Positions 55,501-63,808 of a stretch of DNA of 64,000 nt are shown in pieces. The stretch comes from Lactarius indigo (Eukaryota; Basidiomycota; Agaricomycetes; Russulales; Russulaceae), in the NCBI GenBank assembly GCA_025766275.1, contig JAFKAC010000009.1, forward strand, positions 248,001 through 312,000, written 5' to 3'. How positions within the stretch are numbered: position 1 is the first letter of the stretch; every line of letters begins with the position of its first letter. Below the pieces are notes generated by a model that was given only the letters and a program-made list of their open reading frames with translations, was not told where the DNA came from and did no database searches. The position numbers were made by a program, and so were the translations under genes.

Positions 55501-58500
55501 GGAGGTGCCGGGTACGTGTTTGAGCATCAGATTGTAATCAGCGAGGACGTTGACAAGTCGTGCAACGCGTCGATTGATATGTTGTGGGGAACGGTAATGG
55601 AGGAGATTTCGGTGATCAACGAGGACCGTGACGGGGTGAGAGGCGGCGACGAGGAGGTGACGCCAATGTTCGAGGCCACGTACAAGAGCGAGAAGTTCTC
55701 GGTCGTAAACGTCGTAATTCCGTTCGGCGGGGGACAAGGATTGAGAGAAGTAACCGACCGCTTGTTGCTTTCCGCGGGAGTCAGGTTGTGTTAGTATTGC
55801 ACCAAGAGCAAAGAGGGACGCGTCGGTTTGGAGTTGGAAGGGTAAGGTGAGGTCCGGTTGACGTAGTGCAGGGCGCGAGCAAGCGATGGAAAGTAAGGTG
55901 TCCAGTGCCTTTGTACAGGCTGGAGTCCATAAGAAGGTTGCGTCCTTTTTCAAGAGATCGGTGAGAGGGCGTGCGATGTCGGCATAGTGTGGTATGAACG
56001 GTCGTTGATACCCGAGGACCCCGAGCGTGCTTCGTACTTGTTTGACGGTGTGTAGAGTTCGGGGCCAGTCGCGTAATCCTGACACTTTATCGCTGCCCAT
56101 CTGTATAGTTTGGTTAGCGATCGTCATTCCCAGGTAGTCGATCTCGGTGCGTTCGAAGGCGCATTTTGATAATTTGAGGAAGTAACTTTCGTCCAAGAGG
56201 GTCTGCAGTACCTGTCCGACGATCTGTCGATGTCGAGGGTAGTCCATCACCGTGGCAATGAGAATATCGTCCATGTAAATGAATAGTTCAGTAGGGTACC
56301 GTTGGAGTAGTGCCCGGAAGATGCGATTCATCGCTCGGACGAATGTGGCGGGTGAATTCGTTAGTCCGAAATACATGACCATAGGTTCGAATAGACCACG
56401 AGGCGTCTTGAACGCTGCCTTCCATTGATCTCCGTCTTTGATGCGGATGTTATTGTACCCCCATCTTATATCGAATTTAGTAAACAGCGTTTTGTCGGCA
56501 AGTTGATCGATTAAATTCGAGATCAATGGGATCGGATATGTATCTTTCAACGTGACTTGGTTGAGCGGCTTGTAATCCTGGACGGGCCGTAACTTCCCGT
56601 CTTTCTTTTTCAGGAAAAAGAATGATGACGCGTAGGGTGACTTTGACTCGCGTATATATCCTTTGCTCAGGTGTTCGTTTAGAAATTCGTCCAGGTGCGT
56701 TAATTCCTTTGCGTTTAGAGGATATATTTTACACTTCAGGGTTGCTGGCGCGTCAGGCAGAAGTGTAATCGCGTGATCGTCTTCCCTTTCGGGCGGAAAA
56801 CGCATCGCGGCTTCTTCCGAAAAGACCGTGGCCCATTGTCGGTAATGTTCGGGGAGTTCTTCGTTCGGTTGGTTTTGTCGCTCGGCCATTTCTTGAGCGA
56901 TTGTGCTGATATTGGTTTCCCGTTCCACGCTCATCGTCCGTGGTTCCCCTTGTAGTTGGTTGGTGGACCAATCGATTAACGGGTTGGTTTCTTTGAACCA
57001 TGGGTGCCCGAGTATCATTCGGGGTCGTCCTAGGTGGGTGACGTATAATCTCGTGTTATACTGTTGTTTTCCCCAGCTGATGCGAACTTGGCAGGCCTTT
57101 GTTATACTTCCATGTTCGTTTCGAGTACCATCGACGTTATAGACTAATCGATTTTCCACGTTCAGGGTTAGAGCATGGAGGTCCCTGACGCATTCTTCGT
57201 CGATGAAATTATCCGATGCCCCGGAGTCGAGTAGCGTTGAGATTGTGGTCGCAGTATCCTCGATTGGTACTTCGATAGTGAGTGCGTCGTTCGAGGTACT
57301 CTGAATGGCGTTAATCTGGACGGTGTCGTCTTCTTCGTCGTCCTCGTCTAGGCTTGCTTCCATCAGAAGTTGTGAGATTACGTTCTTCCGCTGAGCGACG
57401 GAGAGGCCTAAGATACCCGTCATCAAGGTTTCTTCTGTCGTTTGTTGCGCGGCAGGTGGTGATGCGGGTGCGATGACTACTTCGTTGACACGTGCCGGAG
57501 TCCTTTTATTTGGGCAGTCTCGAGAGAGGTGTCCGCTCTTTTTACAGCGGAAGCATAACCCTTCTTTTCGACACCGGTCCATATCCGCAAGTTCCTGGGG
57601 TGTTCTTACTCGAGGGACGTATGTCTGCGTGGCGTCTACTTCCATTGGTACCACTTGATCGTTCCGATTTACAGGCTTGGGTGGTCGGGTATGCTGAACC
57701 GGGATTACGTTGTTTTTCCCTATTTGTGCGATACAATTGGTGATCGTGCGATACCGTTGGATTTCTTCTCGGGTCGCGTCTTCCCAGTCCTGCATGGTGA
57801 CTGGCATCTTACTTCGTTTGAGGCAAGATACTAACAGTCCCTTGCGCAGTCCTCGACGGAATAAGTCGACGGTTCCCTTTTGAGTCAAGTCCCAGTCAGC
57901 TGCTTCGGCAAGTTGTTTAAAAGTCGCAATGTATTCGTCTATTTCTTCGCCTTTCATGGTGAGCGCGGTTAGTTTGGCGTAGGCGTTCTGCTGACTTAAG
58001 GTGTCGGTCCAAGCACTTTCGAAATCGGTTACGAAGTCGGTCCATAATGTTTCGCTGGTTTCTAGAACGGGGCTCGTAGGATCGTTGATTTTTTGCTCGA
58101 GCTTTTTATCCTGCGCTTGGTTCCAGCTTTCGACCGCTCGTCCTCGGATGAGTGTGAGCGCGAGGGCTACTCGTTGGTAAGGGATGACCATTCTTTCATT
58201 CGTTCGGTTAACTCGACGGTACTGATTGAATTCATGAAGGAATTGTCGGCTTCTATCTCGGTTCCCATCGAAGAATGCTGGCGCTGCCCCTTGTAGAGGG
58301 CCCGTGATAGTTGTTGTACTGCTGCCACTTCCTGATCCGCTTCCGCTGGCCATAGATGTACTTGGTGGGGTAATTGGTGCGATGCTGGGTGTTGGGATTA
58401 ACTGAGGTGACTTCCTTTTTCCTTTCTGCTTCGCGAGTTGTCGTTTATGCTCTGTCCAGTTATAGGCAGGTACTGCGCTAGTTTGTTGTCGGCGTCTTAG

Positions 58501-58785
58501 TCCCCACAGTAGTGGCTCGTCCACACGCGCGTTCGTATATGTGTACCACCCGGTGCTCTCGAAATATACTTCGTACCAATTGTTCTCGTCTGCTGCAAAC
58601 TCGACGTCTAGGGCTGGGCTGGGGTCCCGTCGTACGATGTATCCTCGTCCTGGTACCCAATCGGTTGCGATGTCCTGTAGATTCGCGACGTTTCGTCTGA
58701 TAACGAGTCGCTTTACTGTTGGGTCGTGGTCTTCCGGTTCCGGTTCGAAGTAGGCGTGGGTTCGATCGAGAGCCACGATGGTCAC
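52534..58785 (-). CDS. Gypsy-5 Gag-Pol polyprotein, single open frame
   Basis: 2083 codons open from a GTG at 58785; no ATG occurs until well inside, so the true start is uncertain. Order: pre-Gag Trp-rich domain (about 1-110), disordered linker, Gag capsid (about 155-360), zinc knuckle CFRCKKSGHLSRDC (about 411-424), protease TLLDSGASDNF (about 520), RT with LFIYMDDILIATV (about 835), RNase H (QTDASLFALGAILTQ, about 985). Integrase has an intact H-H-C-C (GCTTCQANKN) and DDE core (ALDFITKLPKS, VISDRDPRFTA, DGQSERTNQKVEQ). The chromodomain (EWEVEEILNYRTTGRKK / YLVRWKGFSAAHDSWEP) lies at about 1540-1600. A C-terminal extension of about 480 residues holds the post-chromodomain block (NAHYLQFVINARGQP, LSADVHRLRESVQQQQ) and a second zinc knuckle CTWCDNTDHLTFEC (1986-1999). 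All catalytic motifs seen are intact. Gag and Pol are fused in frame, unlike its neighbours. Confidence 0.94.
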   Translation of the reverse strand: MTIVALDRTHAYFEPEPEDHDPTVKRLVIRRNVANLQDIATDWVPGRGYIVRRDPSPALDVEFAADENNWYEVYFESTGWYTYTNARVDEPLLWGLRRRQQTSAVPAYNWTEHKRQLAKQKGKRKSPQLIPTPSIAPITPPSTSMASGSGSGSGSSTTTITGPLQGAAPAFFDGNRDRSRQFLHEFNQYRRVNRTNERMVIPYQRVALALTLIRGRAVESWNQAQDKKLEQKINDPTSPVLETSETLWTDFVTDFESAWTDTLSQQNAYAKLTALTMKGEEIDEYIATFKQLAEAADWDLTQKGTVDLFRRGLRKGLLVSCLKRSKMPVTMQDWEDATREEIQRYRTITNCIAQIGKNNVIPVQHTRPPKPVNRNDQVVPMEVDATQTYVPRVRTPQELADMDRCRKEGLCFRCKKSGHLSRDCPNKRTPARVNEVVIAPASPPAAQQTTEETLMTGILGLSVAQRKNVISQLLMEASLDEDDEEDDTVQINAIQSTSNDALTIEVPIEDTATTISTLLDSGASDNFIDEECVRDLHALTLNVENRLVYNVDGTRNEHGSITKACQVRISWGKQQYNTRLYVTHLGRPRMILGHPWFKETNPLIDWSTNQLQGEPRTMSVERETNISTIAQEMAERQNQPNEELPEHYRQWATVFSEEAAMRFPPEREDDHAITLLPDAPATLKCKIYPLNAKELTHLDEFLNEHLSKGYIRESKSPYASSFFFLKKKDGKLRPVQDYKPLNQVTLKDTYPIPLISNLIDQLADKTLFTKFDIRWGYNNIRIKDGDQWKAAFKTPRGLFEPMVMYFGLTNSPATFVRAMNRIFRALLQRYPTELFIYMDDILIATVMDYPRHRQIVGQVLQTLLDESYFLKLSKCAFERTEIDYLGMTIANQTIQMGSDKVSGLRDWPRTLHTVKQVRSTLGVLGYQRPFIPHYADIARPLTDLLKKDATFLWTPACTKALDTLLSIACSRPALRQPDLTLPFQLQTDASLFALGAILTQPDSRGKQQAVGYFSQSLSPAERNYDVYDRELLALVRGLEHWRHLLVAASHPVTVLVDHRNLLHYRSPQHINRRVARLVNVLADYNLMLKHVPGTSLHADALSRHPTLTPTTVDNSAVTVLPPSFFVNVARATTLDDLCRTAQTSHAAFFADARPPLSRDSTGFWFHGDRLVIVDDPSLRRGVIRSFHDLISAGHPGQSNTLVAIKRHYWWPNMKSDVIDYIRGCTTCQANKNLTTRPRVPLSPIYPDEAPLPFKTIALDFITKLPKSRNFDTILTITDQGCSKANIFIPWKETNGTEQVAQSYIRHVLPHYGLPNKVISDRDPRFTAALARAWCSALGIQQNISSAYHPRTDGQSERTNQKVEQYLRIYANYQQDNWAPMLPIAQYTLNAWTSDTTKKTPFELIMGFIPTVHQPKSATVSPTADQRLSELTKARADARQAMYRAQQKWVIESPTYQPYRLGDKVWLDATNLRTTHPSTKLAPRRYGPFIVLQRVSDTAYRLQLPTQWKIHDVFHAGLLTPYRETTMNGQKEETPPPELIDGELEWEVEEILNYRTTGRKKTPQYLVRWKGFSAAHDSWEPADNIHAPDLIQQYKTRTQSTANAIYTSIDMDRHPPQFPIVAARDLPDDVNRRIEREVNEWAKVGPSYNALLNSPRSREDMWGLSTHIGDDGNHYRHSQAKQRRQQRLRREALEEIALRENTRLVHPLPPRPDTAPPPGDWQKVLPEHPYQVEIPFSDGERRNAHYLQFVINARGQPIVIATEGRNKPFYYAELTARPRPDIQPRILEKEFIDIFRPDHPARVDIDKALGRLADPGLSADVHRLRESVQQQQLLALRLREAEHSMVDWANNAATIDNRILDARAVTRLTPYLPKPMPTALASVFTHDGISDPRLRHHRAVIMAEQILPIPPRVLPRTFAEAVVANPRRLTYPQLHDEPQRSVSPDLHEVEPGEVANSTIATTRSDTTRDRDEERRASIHGRTGLPACTWCDNTDHLTFECRTPHAKCADRRVCHVSTTTAHANTYCAWLAVLGRAVDRERATQATARLRAQRRGDPYRRPEHYIFRHDYDFTHATSRTSRDDSA
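52789..52830 (-). other. Second CCHC zinc knuckle at the Pol C-terminus of Gypsy-5
   Basis: CTWCDNTDHLTFEC fits C-x2-C-x4-H-x4-C exactly, the retroviral nucleocapsid-type knuckle. It lies about 400 residues after the chromodomain, far from the Gag knuckle, and is followed by more Cys/His (CADRRVCHV). Confidence 0.7.
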
Positions 58786-58863
58786 GCGTCCGTCTGGGAC
58801 TGTCCGTGCTGTTTCGACTGTTTCAGGGAACGCCTTTCGCCTCGTTCAGCGGCAGAGTAGAGG

Positions 58864-58874
58864 GTCTACTCTTA
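58864..58874 (-). promoter_or_regulatory. Gypsy-5 primer-binding site (self-complementary)
   Basis: Element-sense TAAGAGTAGAC directly after the 5' LTR, pairing with GTCTACTCTTA in the LTR over 11 bases. Confidence 0.66.
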
Positions 58875-59300
58875 TGTTACGGTTCCGAGGGACCGTACAG
58901 ATGTTTCTGCGGAGCTGAGCTCGACGCGCTGGTAGAGTCGGGACTTGTTCTGTGAACAAGTCAAGCTTCGGGGGTTTCTAGGCTCAACTCAGAGAGTATC
59001 GCTAGAGAGAGGGGAGGGCACACGGGGTTTCGAGACGAGGCAAACTAGATCGGATTCAAGAACTAAGAGTAGACAAGTAATCTACTTGCTACTCGACTAC
59101 CTTTATACTCGTACAAGACTGGGGTTTTCGGGGACCGTTTTCTACAAGCCACGTCACCTATCTCTGCTACGTGGACGATTCGTGATACTAGCACCATAAG
59201 GCGTGCTCAAGGCGAAACCAAACTTCTGTAAAACTTTCGAGGACCAAACCATGGACGCGCGTTGCGTGACGTGACGTCACGATGTCACGTGATCGTGACA
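58875..59300 (-). repeat. Gypsy-5 5' LTR (426 bp)
   Basis: Pair of 52097-52522; no difference noticed. Followed by AGAGA. Confidence 0.95.
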
Positions 59301-59305
59301 AGAGA

Positions 59306-61271
59306 TCAGTGGACGAACTTCCGTCCCTACCATCTAGACCGAAGAGGAGACCGCAACGTACCAACTCGATTCCTAGGAGCAGCCAGGTGGAGAGACCGAG
59401 GAGACGAGACCGGATACTTTGTAGAGTTCAACGGACCTACAAGGTTCAGACCTGTTGAGTTCAATTTTGACCGCCTGTGTTGGGTAGAGATTACGTGGAA
59501 CCCCGTAGACCGCCGCTGGGACGTTGTCAGACCAGCAGGAAGACAATACCAGTGCGATATAGACGCACGCGAACTCAATTCACGGGCCGATTGGGGACCC
59601 ATTGACGGCCAATTGCGAGAACATTCCACTGGAGAAGTGGTCAGCAAAGAAATCGAAGAAGAACAAAGTGAGGAAGGACAACCCGCGAGTGTCGGACCTA
59701 TTGAGCAGTATACCATCCAACGAGCTGAGTCTCTACACATCTCAGAAACCCCAGAAGTCATTCACGTACGATCACCAGCAGCAGAAATGGCGACTACCAC
59801 CATGACGGCCGAAGAGATTATGGCTGTCAGAGAACAGGCGGCGCGAGAAGCTGCCGAAGCAATTAGACAAGAGTCACAACGAAATCTCATGCCCATTAAC
59901 CCTGAAACAGGGCACCGCATGACAGCAGACGACGCGGCAATCTTTCGGGCTATCGGACCCGACCAAGGAGACCCTCCGTCAGGGGATGGAGCAAGACGAG
60001 AATTACCACTAGACCCTCCACCAGGATGGGGAGGACCACCGGGGGACGACTTTCCCCGGCACCCAGGAAGAGGAGGGAACCCGCCTGATCTCCCGAATAA
60101 CCCACCAGGAGGAGGTCCTCCAGGAGGAGGCAGGGGCGGTGGTGGTGGCGGCGCAGGAGGGGGAGGACACGGACATGAGAAACTAACCGGTGAACCCCCC
60201 ACCATCTTTGACGGAGACCGTACTAAAGTGGATTCATTCCTCACGCAATGGCACGTGTACTGGGGAATGAACCTCGACACCCCCGTCATGTGCAACGACT
60301 ATCGACGAAGCCTCCTCTTCCTGTCCTATATAAAGGGGGTATCAGTCAGCGAATGGGTACTTTCGTACCTCAAATGGCTCAATCGGCAGATACAGCGGGG
60401 GATAGACCAACACACACGTGACCTGTGGAACGCGGTAGCAGAGGGATTTAACCAAAGGTTCGTCAACACCCTCGAACAAGAACAGGCTCAAGCGCTCCTT
60501 AGAAAAGGGCTCAAGATGGTTGATGGAGATATTGACAAGTACGTCAATGAGTTTGAAGAAGCCGCCAGGAAGGCCGGATACCGCCTCAACGACCCCCAAA
60601 CAATCGACCTCTTCACAAAGGGGTTGCCCAAGAAACTTTACGAGAAAACCTACGATCTGGACGAACCAGAGATGTTCGACGAATGGAAACGAGCGACGCT
60701 CCGAAGGCAACGTAACTACATCCACATCCGTGCGCGAGTGGATGAGTACAAGGACACCAAACCCAAGAAGACAGGCAATGCCGGGTGGACCGTCCCCCAA
60801 AATCTCGCCAACCCATGGGCGATGGACACCTCCGCAGACCGAACAAAGGCGCGACTAGCAGGATCGGAAGAGATCGACTACAGTAAGCCGCCGTATACTG
60901 GCCTACCCCCTTTCCCACCAAGGGGAGGGCCAGGAGCCAGAGGGCGAGGACGGGGAGGGTCACGACGAGACCTAAGGACAGTGTTGTGTTATAACTGCAA
61001 CGCGCCAGGTCATCTCTCACGAAACTGCCCCCATCCTAGACAGCCACGACAGTGGCAACCACAAAACCCTGGACCTTCCAATGTTCGGATGACGGAAACC
61101 GACTACTACACGCAAGAGTCTCCACCAGCCCAGATACAGGCCGCCTCGACCAGCAAAACGGCTGAAGAACGCGCCAAAGAATGGCTCACCGGAGTTGCAA
61201 ACTCGCCCGACGAAGTAAAAGATCTGATATTGCAGGATCTATGGGGGAAAGAGGGTTTTCGGAGCGCCTGA
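59306..61271 (+). CDS. Gypsy-4 pre-Gag and Gag
   Basis: Continues the frame begun at 52074 after removal of Gypsy-5. Pre-Gag: DQWTNFRPYHLDRRGDRNVP, GYFVEFNGPTRFRPVEFNFD, LCWVEITWNPVDRRWDVVRP, close to Gypsy-1. Then an acidic linker and a helix (MATTTMTAEEIMAVREQAAR). A long Gly/Pro-rich stretch follows (about 59980-60180), then capsid-type Gag (IFDGDRTKVDSFLTQWHVYW, VSVSEWVLSYLKWLNRQIQR, NTLEQEQAQALLRKGLKMV). An Arg/Gly-rich segment, zinc knuckle CYNCNAPGHLSRNC (about 60990-61030) and a C-terminus ending GKEGFRSA complete it. It is open throughout in this segment and overlaps Pol at the GGGTTTT heptamer. It is interrupted only by Gypsy-5, which separates it from its promoter and first codons. 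Confidence 0.9.
61253..61259 (+). promoter_or_regulatory. -1 ribosomal frameshift heptamer, Gypsy-4 gag/pol
   Basis: G GGT TTT in the Gag frame (GAG GGT TTT CGG), 10 bases before the Gag stop codon. A -1 slip enters Pol at ...GFSERLNPSAW. Confidence 0.75.
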
Positions 61272-62464
61272 ACCCATCGGCCTGGGTGAGGGCTTTAAAC
61301 TGTAATTCTGTAATCATGACGCGCTTTCGTTCTCTTCGAATTCCAGTCTCGATTCGCACGAATTACCGAATGGCCGACATAAGAGCATTGGTGGATTCAG
61401 GGGCCACCGACAACTTCATACACCCGAATTTTGTCAAGAAGATGGGCATAGGGGTCCAGCAATTAAACCAACCACGGAAAGTCTGGAATATAGACAGCAC
61501 GGAAAATAAAGCTGGGTCCATCATTCACTTCACCGACCTAGACGTATACGCCAATGGGTACCACAGAACCATGCGATTCCTCGTTACAAATCTTGGGAGC
61601 AAGGAAATCGTCCTAGGATATCCTTGGCTGGCGACCTACGAGCCAACCATCAACTGGCGAGACGCGGTCATACACGAAAAGGTTATGCCGGTCGTAATCA
61701 GCACGCAGGACAGTCTAGACCGACATACCGTCATCGCGACCACTCTAACTAACGAAGAAAAGGAAGCAATAGCCCTCGAATTGGATGAGGAAGACACGTA
61801 CTTGCGAGCAACTACGTCTACAGAATTGGCAATCCAAGCGAAAGGGGGGGAGGAGCCCGTGGAACTGCCGGCAGTCTACCACGCCTTTCAACAACTCTTT
61901 AGCGAAGAAGCATCACAACGATTTCCCCCTGCCAGGCCATGGGATCATGCAATAGACTTCAAACCCAATACCCCCTCGGCAATAGACTGCAAGATATACC
62001 CGTTAACGCAGGAAGAAGAAGGGAAACTTAAGGAGTTCCTAGATGAGAAGCTGCAGCAAGGGTACTTAAGACCCTCCATCTCCCCGTACGCATCTTCGTT
62101 CTTCTTCGTTAAAAAGAAGGACGGAAAACTATGTCCCGTGCAGGACTATCGAACAATTAATTCATACACCATACGAAATCAATACCCACTTCCCCTGATT
62201 CAAGACCTCATTTACGACCTTAGCAACGCCCACATTTATACGAAGCTCGACATCCGCTGGGGATACAACAACATCTGCATACGGGACGGTGACCAAGAAA
62301 AGGTGGCCTTCAAGACCAAGTTTGGCCTTTTTGAGCCGACGGTCATGTTCTTCGGTCTCACCAACTCACCGGCCACCTTCCAAACAATGATGAACCATAT
62401 CTACCGTGATACCATCGCGAAACACGAACTCCGCGGGACTGTTATTCGTGTCTACATGGACGAC
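61260..62464 (+). pseudogene. Gypsy-4 Pol N-terminal part, cut at the RT active site by Gypsy-6
   Basis: Entered by -1 frameshift from Gag. Protease ALVDSGATDNFIHPNF (about 61390) and an aspartyl-protease body with VLGYPWLATYEPTINW follow. The linker with EEASQRFPPARPWDHAIDFK leads into RT: IDCKIYPLTQEEEGKLKEFL, FFFVKKKDGKLCPVQDYRTI, YTKLDIRWGYNN, LTNSPATFQTMMNHI. KLCPVQDY has Cys where relatives have Arg (KLRPVQDY), consistent with CGT-to-TGT. The frame is open up to VIRVYMDD and there meets the Gypsy-6 LTR, directly after the two catalytic Asp codons. The rest is beyond the window. Confidence 0.9.
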
Positions 62465-63033
62465 TGTTACGATTTTCTTGGACTCGTTTCTTTCCTTATC
62501 ACAATTTCCTTCCCACACCACACGAGCCCTGTACGATTACGCGGACGTTACGATTACCCGGTTTCTATCACGCGCCTTGCTTATCGACGTTCTCTTGTGA
62601 TAAAGCTTGACATGTGCCAGTTTCCGACTTGTTCCCTCTCACGCGCGACCCCGCGTGATTCTCCTTTACTCTCGATATATCTCTGCTTTGTTCCCTTTAT
62701 GTTCGTTCCTTTCTTCCTCGACTTGGCAATGGCGCCATCTGTTTGCGGTGGCCATACAGTACGATTTCTATTTAACTCTGGTCATACCTAGCTTGTATGG
62801 TAGACTAGACTTCTTGTGTAAATACTACACTCATCTACACAGAGTCTCCTTGTTCCCCGACCCTCGTCTTTGCTAGGCCTTCGAGTCTTAGCCCTCCTCT
62901 ACAGTCCAAGTGACGTACGTCCTTGTGGCTCTTGTGCATCATTTCTACTGAAGTCGAGCCTTTGAGCTTTGACTACCGAGCGACAGACTGACTTAGTACA
63001 GGTCGTACTCAACGCCCCTGTAGTGGCGTTACA
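62465..63033 (+). repeat. Gypsy-6 5' LTR (569 bp)
   Basis: TGTTACGATTTTC...AGTGGCGTTACA. Only the ends resemble the Gypsy-4 LTR. Contains TATTTAA (62769-62775) and the primer word at 62802-62812. Confidence 0.75.
62769..62812 (+). promoter_or_regulatory. Gypsy-6 LTR TATA box and self-primer word
   Basis: TATTTAA, then 33 nt from its start to AGACTAGACTT (62802-62812), the exact complement of AAGTCTAGTCT just inside the LTR. Confidence 0.68.
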
Positions 63034-63035
63034 TT

Positions 63036-63046
63036 AAGTCTAGTCT
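63036..63046 (+). promoter_or_regulatory. Gypsy-6 primer-binding site (self-complementary)
   Basis: AAGTCTAGTCT two bases after the LTR end. Pairs with AGACTAGACTT in the LTR over 11 bases. A fourth primer sequence in the same arrangement. Confidence 0.66.
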
Positions 63047-63051
63047 CCACA

Positions 63052-63296
63052 GTGGCTCTCACCAGCCGAAGCCGAACACAGTTCGTCAAAGAGTACCTGG
63101 AGCGGCATCCTTACAACGACCTAAGACCTTCTATCAAAGGAACCGCTCTCTGGAGGAACACTCCACACGACGAAGGGTACTACGTCTACGACCCCGATAA
63201 ACTCACATACGAACCAATCGAGTACATTGAAGATCAACATATCTGGGCCTACGTTGCCTACTCCGACTCAAAGCACTCCTGGTACTCCTACAAACC
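63052..63296 (+). pseudogene. Gypsy-6 pre-Gag domain, cut by Gypsy-7
   Basis: The frame begins at GTG (GTG GCT CTC ACC) with no ATG in the preceding sequence after the LTR. It reads RTQFVKEYLERHPYNDLRP, GTALWRNTPHDEGYYVYDPD, EPIEYIEDQHIWAYVAYSDS and HSWYSYKP. It shares the layout of the Gypsy-1/4 pre-Gag domain (a G-Y-x-V start, P-x-E, then a W...W strand pair) at low identity. The LTR of Gypsy-7 begins at 63297. Confidence 0.65.
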
Positions 63297-63778
63297 TGTA
63301 ACGCCGTCACGACGTTAGCTCGACTTGAGCTCGATAAGGCGACTTCGGGACTTAGCTGATCACGCCCTGGGGCGTATGGCTCGAAGGCAAGTTCTAGATG
63401 TGCGCAGACACTAGGATCTTGGTAGCTCTCCTTTGAAGCGGAGACTCGGAAGGCAGGTATAAAGGAGACAAGTGACGATTGAAGAAGACCAAGATGGCGT
63501 ATCTTGGTCTTCACAAGACAGTTTAAATACATAAACGAGCAGGCTTAGAAGCGCTGCTATGAGTCACAGTAAGTAGCGTCCAACGTATCGCGTAAGTATC
63601 TCAAACCCTAGTACTACTAGTACCAGTATCGGTGGCGTTGTCCTCAGTCAGCTATCAGTACCGTATCTCCTATCGCACTACCATATCACCGCACGTCGTA
63701 AGTAAGTCCGTCACTAATATACCTTACCGCCGTAGTGACAACCGGTACAGTAAGGGTTCCATACGTGAGACCGTAACA
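63297..63778 (-). repeat. Gypsy-7 3' LTR (482 bp)
   Basis: Plus strand TGTAACGCCGTC...GACCGTAACA. Element-sense related to the Gypsy-4 LTR (shared CCTTACTGTACCGGTTGT and GCGATACGTTGGACGCTAC). Confidence 0.82.
63485..63529 (-). promoter_or_regulatory. Gypsy-7 LTR TATA box, hairpin and primer word
   Basis: Element-sense TATTTAA (63529-63523), then inverted repeat AAGACCAAGAT, loop ACGCC, ATCTTGGTCTT (63511-63485). The second arm starts 34 nt after the TATA start, as in Gypsy-4. The primer-binding site is outside the window. Confidence 0.68.
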
Positions 63779-63790
63779 TCACCCCCTTTT
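63779..63790 (-). promoter_or_regulatory. Gypsy-7 polypurine tract
   Basis: Element-sense AAAAGGGGGTGA before the 3' LTR, same as Gypsy-1. Confidence 0.7.
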
Positions 63791-63808
63791 CAGCGTGAGA
63801 CTCCAGAC

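Larger units (their letters stand above)
52097..59300 (-). mobile_element. Gypsy-5 (Ty3/gypsy chromovirus), complete and apparently intact
   Basis: 426-bp LTRs (52097-52522 and 58875-59300) that look identical, target duplication AGAGA (52092-52096 and 59301-59305), and 7204 bp in total. One minus-strand frame encodes Gag and Pol without any stop. It is divergent from the other gypsy elements here, with a different LTR, a different primer word and no gag/pol frameshift. The youngest and most likely mobile element in the window. Confidence 0.95.
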
